From contig JAPMOS010000091.1 in assembly GCA_027972325.1 (NCBI GenBank), positions 7,501-42,500 on the forward strand: a stretch of DNA of 35,000 bases, read 5' to 3'. Of this stretch, positions 19,802 through 28,094 are shown piece after piece. The stretch comes from Paratrimastix pyriformis. Lineage: Eukaryota; Preaxostyla; Paratrimastigidae. The translations under genes and the position numbers were made by a program. Position 1 is the first letter of the stretch. The number at the start of each line of letters is the position of its first letter. The notes beneath the pieces are model-generated. The model did not search any database. It was not told the DNA's origin and was given only the letters and a program-made list of their open reading frames with translations.

Positions 19802-21010
19802 ATGATTCAGTGGAATTCATTGGGAAATGAAGAGCGTAGCCCTTCATTCGAATGCGCAGAGAACTCTGCGCTTTGCACAGAAACTAAGTTCATCAATGCT
19901 TTTCAACAGAACAATGTCAGTTACGTCAGGTTGACGTTGAAAATGGACTTTATATCAAAACGTCGATATGACAATCTGATGAAGGTGGAAGGTGAAGACA
20001 GAAAGCGTGAGTTAAAGACATTATATGCTAAGTTACGTGTTGAAATGCCGTTACGTGGAGGTAGTAAGACGAGAGCCTTTTACAGTGATTTCACGGTGCC
20101 ACAGGCATTAACTTTTGCGCATTCCAACAACTTTGACTTTGATTCATACACAGAGTTTTTTCCGGCAATAGCAAAATCCACCACTGAGGCACAGTTCCAA
20201 AAGTGTGTAAACTGTTCGAAGATTGAGTCATGTGCTAAGAATTGGGACTGTCTGAAAGACATTGAAGATTCAGCCCCTAAAGAGTTATCTGAATGTGAAA
20301 AAGGGGTTCAAAACATTATCAAAATGAATGAATCATACCTAAAACAGATGGATGACTATTATGCTAAATTCGACAAATGGAAGGATGAATACGACAAATG
20401 GTACTTTATGAATGATTCTATTCAATACATCCATGCAACAATTACGGGCTTATGGAACATTGATTCGATTGCCTTCAGCCTGATGACTGATAAGGACAAA
20501 TACATTGCATCAACTATTAAGCAAAATGGACTCGATTTATCAAATCTTAATGTCCAATCATGTGAATGGAGTGAGTTGAACCGTCAGAACAAAACGGGTG
20601 AATTCATGATGACCTTTTATTATAAGCCTGAGTACTTATCGCAACGAATAGCACAAATTAATGTAAATAAGCCCGAGATGCCATCAAAACCACAATGGGG
20701 TGACTTAGTTTGTGTTGATTGTCGTAATGTAATAGATTGGAAGAATGTAGGCACATTAACAAATGTCCAAATACAACAACTTAATGAATGTGTTGTAAAT
20801 GCAGAGAAGGAAAAAGAAGATGATAAAAAGCCCGACACTCCTGACGAGCCAATTCCTCCTGATGTAACGCCACCTCCAAGGCAACCTGAAGAGCCAAAAG
20901 AACCTGATGAACCATTAACTCCAATTCATCATGATGAAAAAGAAACAACAAACTATATCCCTTACATGCTATTTGGTGCAGGTGTTTTTGCACTTACGAG
21001 AATTCTATGA
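19802..21010 (+). CDS. probable virion surface/membrane protein, 402 residues
   Basis: The N-terminal half is beta-rich and holds a Cys cluster (CVNCSKIESCAKNWDCL, near residues 138-155) that could form disulphides or bind metal. Next is a Tyr/Lys/Trp-rich helix (YLKQMDDYYAKFDKWKDEYD). A second beta-rich part includes EFMMTFYYKPEYLSQR and GDLVCVDCRNVIDW. A Pro/Glu/Asp linker and a C-terminal hydrophobic anchor, YIPYMLFGAGVFALTRIL, complete it. A large ectodomain, proline stalk and tail anchor suggest a protein in a virion or host membrane. It is divergent from the L1R-like part and looks whole, though the true start could be slightly upstream or downstream of 19802. It does not look like a double-jelly-roll capsid protein, and I recognise no family. 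Confidence 0.65.
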   Translation: MIQWNSLGNEERSPSFECAENSALCTETKFINAFQQNNVSYVRLTLKMDFISKRRYDNLMKVEGEDRKRELKTLYAKLRVEMPLRGGSKTRAFYSDFTVPQALTFAHSNNFDFDSYTEFFPAIAKSTTEAQFQKCVNCSKIESCAKNWDCLKDIEDSAPKELSECEKGVQNIIKMNESYLKQMDDYYAKFDKWKDEYDKWYFMNDSIQYIHATITGLWNIDSIAFSLMTDKDKYIASTIKQNGLDLSNLNVQSCEWSELNRQNKTGEFMMTFYYKPEYLSQRIAQINVNKPEMPSKPQWGDLVCVDCRNVIDWKNVGTLTNVQIQQLNECVVNAEKEKEDDKKPDTPDEPIPPDVTPPPRQPEEPKEPDEPLTPIHHDEKETTNYIPYMLFGAGVFALTRIL

Positions 21011-21012
21011 AT

Positions 21013-21115
21013 TTAGGCATGAGTGACTACTGGTGCTCCTGTAATTTTGTCAGTTTTGACTTTTATTGCTTCAAGGAGACCTTGTAATGCACCCATCTGA
21101 GATGTGTCCTGTAGT
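21013..21115 (-). CDS. C-terminal end of a gene cut by the second terminal repeat
   Basis: On the minus strand an open frame reads DTSQMGALQGLLEAIKVKTD followed by KITGAPVVTHA and a stop at 21013. It is convergent with the preceding gene, with only two bases between their stops, the same tight packing as elsewhere in the element. Its upstream part is missing because the terminal repeat starts at 21116. This is the clearest sign that the sequence was joined here secondarily. No family can be assigned from about 34 residues. Confidence 0.55.
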
Positions 21116-21998
21116 AGTTATAAAAGGAGAGTTCTGAGACAAGCGATTTTCACACACAATTTTTCACGCTTGCGTTGTTATTTGAGGCAAAAATCGATTT
21201 CTTCAGAACAAAATCTTTTTTCTCATTATATTTTATTGAAAAGGAGCATTTTATTTTATCAGCTTTGAATGATTTAAGCATTAATTTTCTCGAGCTACAA
21301 ACGTTATTTGAGGCAAAAATCGAATTCTTCAGAGCAAAATCTTTTTCTCAATGTTTTTAAGTAAAACGAGCATTTTATTTTAATCAGCTTGGAATGATTT
21401 AAGCATCAATTCATTCGAGCTACAAACGAAATTAGAGGCAAAAAAGCGAATTCTCCATGCATTTTCAATTTTTTCCATTTTTGTCCCAGAAATTATTTTG
21501 CCATTTTGTCAAATCAAACAATTCAATCATCTTAAGCATCAAACGAAAGAGAATTCAATCAGAAACAGCTTATCTCTTCATTCAAAATAAAATTGTGACA
21601 AAAGTGCTTTTCAAAGTGATCATTAAATAATGCATCAATCTTAAGTAAATAATGCATTCTTTTTGATTGAATCAGCTCAAATAATTGATTCTAAGAAAAT
21701 GGAAAAGTATGACAAAATGATAAAACAATATGAAATTTGATTTCAGCACCGAGCCCTTTAAAGCGAAAATTTCCTCAGCTTTGACATGAATTGAAAGAGA
21801 AATCAATCAGATTTACCTTCTATTTCAAAGAGATAATAAACAGCGTTTCATCATTTGAGCTATAAGGCTAATAAAGCGCAATTTTGATGAGCTACTGACG
21901 ATATAATGAGTAATATCTCATCAGGATGCGCACTCATTATAATCACTGAATCAGTAAAGGTATTTTAAGAAAAATTATTATCTATAGTTAGTATATAA
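21116..21998 (+). repeat. terminal repeat, second copy, direct orientation
   Basis: It starts AGTTATAAAAGGAGAGTTCT, like the left copy at 9214, and matches it for about 745 bp (to about 21860), including the internal duplication. It diverges for about 95 bp and converges again at GGTATTT..TATCTATAGTTAGTATATA (about 21957-21998). It has the same strand sense as the left copy, whereas Polinton ends are inverted repeats. No coding content. Confidence 0.92.
21981..21987 (+). promoter_or_regulatory. TCTATAG late-promoter-like motif, second arm
   Basis: Identical in sequence and immediate context to the motif at 10066-10072, and 20 bases before the ATG at 22008. Conservation survives here although the preceding 95 bp of the two repeats have diverged, which argues for a function. 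Confidence 0.55.
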
Positions 21999-22007
21999 TA
22001 ACCACTA

Positions 22008-22678
22008 ATGTCAAGCAAGCAATCTGTTGAGTCTGATATGCCAGTTGTGATCATTCCGAATGATTTTGTAGTGAAAAAAGTGTCAATTGAAGCATTATCT
22101 GAATCATCCAGGAAGCAAGAGAAGACAATGAAGATGTGTCACATTGAACATAATGGTAGTAACCTATTAGTTCAGACGCCACAAATCGACTTAGGACCTT
22201 ATGGAGTGAACTTTTACGAGAACACTAAAACCATCAGGTTACCAGTTGAGAATGTAGGCGATGACTTTAAGAAGATGATAGACAAGCTCGAGAAGTACTG
22301 TCAAAACAATGTGGAAAGCATTGTGAATGGTACTTTGAAGAAGGCAAACCAGATGAATTTCAATACAAATCATTTGCCAAGACGAGTGATAATGACAAGT
22401 TTCCGAGCTACTATAAAGTAGCAGTTGGATATGCAGATACACTGTATCCGAGTGTCTTCCGAAAAGATGAAGATGGTGAGGTAAAACAGGACACAACAAT
22501 ACAAACAAATGAGGATTTACGGAAAGCCGTCAATCCAGGTAGCACAGTTAAAATGATAGTTCAACTTAAAGTATGGGTTGATGATAAGCAGCATTATGGA
22601 ATCTCAGCCTCATGCAAACAGCTACTTATAGTGAAAGAAGGGAAGAAAGCAGACAATTCAAAGTCTCTTTTTGCTTAA
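22008..22678 (+). pseudogene. unknown element protein next to the second terminal repeat, broken
   Basis: It starts MSSKQSVESDMPVVIIPNDF and includes a beta-rich segment GSNLLVQTPQIDLGPYGVNF. Near the end it reads VQLKVWVDDKQHYGISASC. The spacing of strands and the Lys-rich, Tyr-rich content are compatible with an OB-fold single-strand DNA-binding protein, but that is only a guess. It is broken in about one place. It follows the terminal TCTATAG promoter and its end overlaps the end of the convergent fibre gene by four bases. Confidence 0.55.
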
Positions 22679-25640
22679 ATGTTGGTAGCTTGTCGTACAT
22701 TGTTTATCTTCCATGTAGCCTTCAGTGTTGAGTCATCAGCGAGATAGAATGCCATTTTACCATTATCAATTGATGAAGGTTGAGTAGTTTCGAACGTAAC
22801 AGAAATCATCTGTCTGATTTCCGCTACAGCAGTTTTCAATGTTTCTATTTGTGCTTTTAGAACATGTTTTCATCAGTGAGTGAATCACAATGTGCCTTTA
22901 GTTTTTCATCTCATTGAGCATCATGAAAGGCAAACGATCTTGTCGAATACCTTCAACAGCGCCATCCTTGTAATATACTAAATCAGGACATACATCAACA
23001 CATTCTTCAGCTATTAGACCATAGCATTTGACCTTTTTCTCATCAGCCTTGTAATTGAAATTGACGGGACGTAACTTATATAAATATGACGTATCAGCCA
23101 TATCCATTACGTTTTCCTTGTATCGAATTGAGGATGTAGGAACATGTATTTTTCCAGTAGTATCGATGTACATTTGCAGAGAATCACCAGTTGATTGAGC
23201 AGTAGCTAATATGACAGGTGAAGTCACACGAGTCTTACCAAAGTTAATCACATTAGCCCTCCAACATTAAAACAACTCCAAAGTTAGCGTTATTTGCATT
23301 AAAGTATGAACTTGTAGTATCACCAGAAATGTTAATAAGATTATTATTCGATGAGATATTAGTGGAAGAGCCACTATTAGCAGCGAGAGACTGAGCAGAA
23401 GTGGAAGTTACAGTAGTTGCGGTGATATTACCATTTGCATCACTATATAGATATCCGGAGGTGTTGTTAGGTAGTTTTAAGCCACCATTCAGTGTTGCCA
23501 TGCCACGTAGCCAAAGATTACCACTGTTTGCATTGCATGAGAGGTTCATGACATTGTCACTATTTTCGAATATCATACCGCAGTTAGCATTGTTATATGC
23601 ACGAAGTCGAAGTGCTTGACCAGAGAAATCATTTCCAACGCATGCAGTTGAATTGTCAAATGAAGTGGTTGCAGACATGTAAGCGCCCCAGGCGTTATCA
23701 ACAGTTCCATTGAAACCAATTCTAAGCCCGAGATTTGCGGAAGAAGCAGGTGAACTGATTTTAGGGCTTGCCAAATTTCCACCAGCCGTCAGCAGTCCAC
23801 GAGTCCAGAAAGTACCAGTGTTAGCATTTGCAGAGAAGTTGCATACATTGTTTGAGTTTTCGAAGATTATTCCAGTTGAAGAACTGTCATAGACACGGAA
23901 TCGAATTGCATTGTTCATATCAAAGCCGGCGCATGCAGAACCAGTACCAGAGAAGTCAGCATTTGCACCAGAGCTTGCTTGATAAATGCCCCAGTTTGTG
24001 TTACCATAAGGATACATTGATATTTTGAGAGAGCCAGTGTTTGAGCCAATAAATGGACATTCAAATGGAAATGCAGTCTTAACTTTATTGGAATATATAG
24101 AAAGCATGTCAGTTGCGCCAATAGTGAATGTATGATTTGGAGAAGTGTCATTAGCATTGTAATCACTATTGTATTTTATGTTGCCTTTTGACTTAATAGT
24201 GAAGGTAGTGTTATCAGCATTTTCGAATGTGGTGTCAGTGGAATTTACTGTGAAGTTACCTATTTTGAGAGAAGTATTAAGAGGAATTATGTTGTCAACA
24301 GCTATTGGATTGTTTATGATTAAGTTGCCACCAGTAGTTGTTATTGAATTAGCCGTTACAGCGAGTGGAAAAGCACCAGTTACAACATATCCAGATGAGT
24401 CAGTTCCGAGGATTGGAGCATCTGTTATTGTAGTCTTTAGAGTTCCAGTGCATAGAACAGCACCAGAAGTGATAGAATTGCATGAGATAGCAGCAGGAAC
24501 ACTCAATGTTGCACCAGTAGGAGCCACTTTATCAGCTACCACAGTAGCACAGTATATTTTGCTATTAGCATCACGTTGCACAATTGTTGAAGGCGCATTA
24601 GGAATAGATAAAGAGGCTATTTTTGCATCAGTCACAGCTCCATCAACGATATCAGTCGATATGATTTTAGATACAGCCAATTCACCAGTTGCAGTGGAAT
24701 GAACTATATTAGCAGAAGCCATTGTAGGAATGATAATTTTTCCAGCATCATTCACTTGGAACAATGTAGAGGCGCCATTGTTTGTAGTTACAGTGAAGTT
24801 TTTGCCCGTTTCATTATTGTCATTATCAATATCAATGTTTACATTACCATTTGATTGAATGTCTAAGTTTCCAGAAGTCACTGATTTGACAGAGTTTGCT
24901 AATACAGTGTTTGCAGAGAGATTGTTTACTTTAGTGTCACCACTTGCATTTCTAAGAACAATAGTGGAGGCAGAACTTGCATCAGTAGCAGTTGTAGCAG
25001 AGTTAGCTATTTTTCCAGCGGTGCTAATAGTGTTAAGTTTAGAATCATTAATTGTGCCATCAGTAATATCAGAATTTATCAAAGTTGATGATGACATATT
25101 TCCAGAGGCGTCACAATGAACCAATCCAGCGGTGGTAAAAGAGGTGATTTGTGCATTAGTTGCGGTGATTTTTCCAGAAGCCAGAAGAACATTATTAACT
25201 GAAGTGCCATTACCGGCAGACATTTCTGTGATGGTGTTGTATTTAGCAGTGGTTGATTCATTTGCAGTTGAATTCTTCCAGCATTGAGTAGCATCATAAA
25301 GCAGTATTTGTTTATCGACAAGTCCAGTTGACACATCCACATTAGACAGTTGTCCAATTGACATGTCAGGAATAGGAGCAGAAGGCAAAATGACATCACT
25401 ATTGAATTTGACAAGTCCATTAAACGTAGTTTCACCATTGACTGTATGAGTGCCGCCATTGATTGTAAGATTGTTTCCTAACACTGTTTCTCCATCAATA
25501 GTTACATCTTTCTTTAATACAGCATCACATCTAAGTTCAAGAGGATTTTCGTTCTGAGTTTCGACAGCTACTCTATCGTAACCAAAAGTGTTAGCGAGAG
25601 AGATTCTGTCAGTAAAGATGACTTTCTTTTGTGGTTCCAT
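22675..25640 (-). pseudogene. long fibre/spike protein with C-terminal S74 chaperone domain, broken
   Basis: The protein begins MEPQKKVIFTDRISLANTFG and continues as a long Ser/Thr/Asn/Ala-rich beta repeat region. Segments such as STDIVDGAVTDAKIASLSIP recur and are typical of trimeric phage-like and giant-virus fibres. Near the C-terminus is a peptidase S74 (intramolecular chaperone of endosialidase) domain: the cleavage-site-like SSIRYKENV, then LYKLRPVNFNYKADE, CYGLIAEECVDVCPDLVYY and a final helical coiled coil. In known members the domain folds the trimer and then cuts itself off. The fibre would stand on the particle and bind the host cell. The ATG at 25640 has a TCTA shortly upstream. 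It is broken in about two places, all in the C-terminal part. Confidence 0.82.
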
Positions 25641-25704
25641 CTATATAACCGCAATAGAAAAATACAAAAACATGAAAAGATTAAGGTGTTGATTGATGAT
25701 AAGT

Positions 25705-26172
25705 TTATAGCTTAGAGAGGATGTAAGGACGAATCATGTCACCGCCAATTACAGAGCAAATTACACCTACATAACGATTGAGCAGACTCACATCAAGTTT
25801 TGAACCGAATGCAAAACGAAGAGCCAGATACACAGCCATTGACATGCCACCATCAACGAGAGCATTCTTTAGCATGGTTGAGTCGAATGATAATCCAGCC
25901 ATCAGGTCTCTTCCATCGAGGAGATTTTGTAGAATAGGAGCCACAATTGTAAGTCCACCAGCTCCAGCCAGCCCGACATTTAGATAGTCAGCATAATCAC
26001 TCCGCAGTGACAGAGTTTTAGTGATAAGCCAATACAATGAGACACCACTGATTGATTTGATGGTGATGTCTTTTAGGTCGATTGCAGATTTAGTGTCAGA
26101 AGCCATGAATGATTCAATACTATTCATGGATAAAAAAATTAAGGACAAATAAGAATTAGGAGAAGAAGACAT
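25705..26172 (-). CDS. hydrophobic membrane-associated element protein
   Basis: The 155-residue ORF looks whole. Two starts are possible: the ATG at 26172 (MSSSPNSYLSLIF) and an internal MASDTKSAIDLKD. Several hydrophobic or amphipathic segments occur: SGVSLYWLITKTLSL, NVGLAGAGGLTIVAPILQNL, GGMSMAVYLALRFAFG and YVGVICSVIGGDMI. Glycine-rich hydrophobic helices suggest an inner-membrane or membrane-active virion protein. A TCTA lies just upstream of 26172 and overlaps the end of the preceding gene. It sits in a same-strand run with the acidic protein upstream and the fibre downstream. No family recognised. Confidence 0.65.
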   Translation of the reverse strand: MSSSPNSYLSLIFLSMNSIESFMASDTKSAIDLKDITIKSISGVSLYWLITKTLSLRSDYADYLNVGLAGAGGLTIVAPILQNLLDGRDLMAGLSFDSTMLKNALVDGGMSMAVYLALRFAFGSKLDVSLLNRYVGVICSVIGGDMIRPYILSKL

Positions 26173-26184
26173 ACTTAGTTGTGA

Positions 26185-27177
26185 TTAGAAGAAGACATCC
26201 GATTCCGATGTAGCCGAACGTGGTAATACAGTTTGCGACACGGGTGAGTTTTTTTGGACAGTGTCGAGGGTTTCTTTTGCTTTAACGACAACAGACTTAG
26301 CGGCTTTCATATTAGAACTGACTTGTCCGAGTAAGTTTCCACCGAGAATCATCATCAATTGATACTTAGGTTGCATCATCTTAGACTTTAATAAGCCTTC
26401 CATATCACCATTCTTAATCATTTCATCGAGGCATTTTTGAATCTCCTCTTGAGAACATTCCAATGAGTCACGATAACCATGAAGGTATTTAGGCATTATC
26501 TTTTCAGTTATATCAGCAGTCTTAAGCAGCATTTCAGTTACATGTTTGCTACTGTGAAAGGATTCATCCATTTTTGCATCAACAACTTTAAAGAGGTCAA
26601 TTTTGAATTGCATCAGTTCATCATCAGACATTGCGGCGAAGAATGCCACATTGTATTTTTCTTGGTCCATACCGAGTTGATTAGTCAGTACGAGCAGCTC
26701 ATTGATGTCGTTTTCACGTTTGAGTGAAATCTTTGCCTTCTTAGGTTTCTTTGGAGGCTTAGGGAAATGAATTGCACGAGGTGCTCTTGGACGCTTTGAG
26801 TGCTTGTTTTGCTTGTTCCTGTTGTTGTTCGAATTCTTCTACAGCCTGTTGCATGAGTTTTTGTTCAGTTTCGACTTGTTCTTTGTCTTAAACACAATTT
26901 TACCATCAGGTATTTCATTGTGTAGTTGGTCTTTACGAAGAAGGAAGTCCATATTATCAATCAGTTCATCCGACGATTTTTCTTTAGGCTCTTCTTTAGA
27001 CTCATCTTTTGAGTCATCATCAGACTCCTCAGTATCAGTATTTGATTCTGAGGCATCATCATTGACACTTTGAGAATCTTCACTCTTTTCATCATCTCCA
27101 TAAGGTATAGATATTTCACTCGATGAAGAGACAAAAGACTGTAAATCCTCATCAGATTCAGATACACTGTCAGACAT
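26185..27177 (-). pseudogene. acidic-headed helical element protein, broken
   Basis: It starts MSDSVSESDEDLQSFVSSSS at 27177, with a long Ser/Asp/Glu region, then basic and Gln/Glu-rich segments. The helical C-terminal part reads KYNVAFFAAMSDDELMQFKI, then GYRDSLECSQEEIQKCLDEM and LMMILGGNLLGQ. The acidic start followed by a helical domain is reminiscent of virion proteins of nucleocytoviruses with a DUF5767-type layout, but this is weak. It shares a divergent promoter region with the gene at 27244. It is broken in about two places. Confidence 0.5.
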
Positions 27178-27215
27178 ATTAGTTAACTAATACAGTTCAC
27201 ACACAAAATATTTTT

Positions 27216-27225
27216 TCTATATAGA
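27216..27225. promoter_or_regulatory. palindromic TCTATATAGA between divergent genes
   Basis: The 10-bp palindrome gives a TCTA motif on both strands. It lies 19 bases before the plus-strand ATG at 27244 and 39 bases before the minus-strand ATG at 27177, so one site could serve both genes. Confidence 0.5.
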
Positions 27226-27243
27226 TTATAGTTACAATTCAAA

Positions 27244-28061
27244 ATGTCGTCTGACTCAGTTAAGGCAAAGAATGGTGAAACCATTCATTCGAATGTCCAT
27301 AAGGATATGGACATTACAGTTTATAAGTGTCCTGAGTGTGGGAAAGAATATAAGAGTGAGAAGTGAAGAAGCATAAATGTGCTCCTCCAAAAGAGAAAGA
27401 AGAAAGAGAAGGTAACTAAAGATAAGAAAGAGAAGAAATTGAAGAAGGCGGAAGTAGAAGAGCAGAAAGTTGAAGAAGATGAGCAAATTGAGCAGAAACA
27501 AGTTGTCTTTATTCACCTGAAGTAAAGAAGATGATGCAAGCATTGTCAAGGTAGGTGTGTCCAAGTTCAGTTCATTAGAGATTGTAGATAGGTTCAAAAA
27601 CAAGAAAGAGCCTTTTATTTCACTGCATTATGGTATGAAAGAGGGTAAAACGACAAAGTTGTATTATAAAGCAATACGAATGAGATCGACAAGATCTACC
27701 TATTTCCAGTGCACAAGACAATAAAGACAGATATCAGAAAGAGTTAGGGAACATTCAGATGACAGATGTTTGGAGGCTTTGACGATGATGAGACACCATT
27801 ATTCATTGAGAAGCTCATCAAGTTCCAAGAGAAGACAAAAGGTAAAAGTCGTCTTATTGATATTCGACTTCATCTAATGGAACAACAAGTTCACCAAAGT
27901 AAATTTAGGCAGTTGTTTTGCAATCACAGAAGATACAACATCTCAGTCATTCACAACACAAATTCCAACAGGTATTTCACCAAGCAAGGACGAACACCAA
28001 TTACTGTTTTGTCCATTACACCAAGAATGACTCAGTGAAAGACATGATTTATCATGATTAA
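27244..28061 (+). pseudogene. zinc-finger-headed gene remnant and possible packaging ATPase remnant, badly broken
   Basis: The left part starts MSSDSVKAKNGETIHSNVHK and carries a CPECGKEYKS zinc-finger half, then a Lys/Glu-rich stretch. The right part, best seen at 27766-28038, contains FGGFDDDETPLF and NHRRYNISVIHNT. An acidic FDD-type motif followed by an R-rich NIS-type strand is the pattern of the Walker B and sensor region of A32/FtsK-HerA DNA-packaging ATPases, but no clear Walker A is visible. One gene or two cannot be decided. The region is the most damaged part of the element (several breaks), and viral coding signal ends near 28061. Confidence 0.35.
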
Positions 28062-28094
28062 TGTCGGTAGGAAGACGGCAGTTTCAAAGGACTA

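Larger units (their letters stand above)
9214..28061 (+). mobile_element. Polinton/Maverick (adintovirus-like) element, rearranged and partly broken
   Basis: This AT-rich block is unlike the GC-rich host. It carries the defining Polinton pair, a retroviral-type integrase and a protein-primed family B DNA polymerase. It begins with AG, as Polinton ends do, and has a long terminal repeat. The same terminal repeat occurs again at 21116 in direct rather than inverted orientation, and the genes beyond it do not duplicate those before it. The right end is missing: viral coding sequence stops near 28061 and degraded 18S DNA follows. About half the parts are broken (some fifteen to twenty breaks in all), while the integrase and several others look whole. 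The terminal repeats are still very similar, suggesting a fairly young insertion. I found no recognisable major capsid, minor capsid or cysteine protease gene. Confidence 0.88.

Noticed and set aside
9214-21998. LTR retrotransposon with two direct LTRs and an integrase between them
   Set aside because: There is no reverse transcriptase, protease, gag, primer-binding site or TG...CA ends. A DNA polymerase B is present, and the repeat starts with AG, so the direct repeats are displaced Polinton ends.
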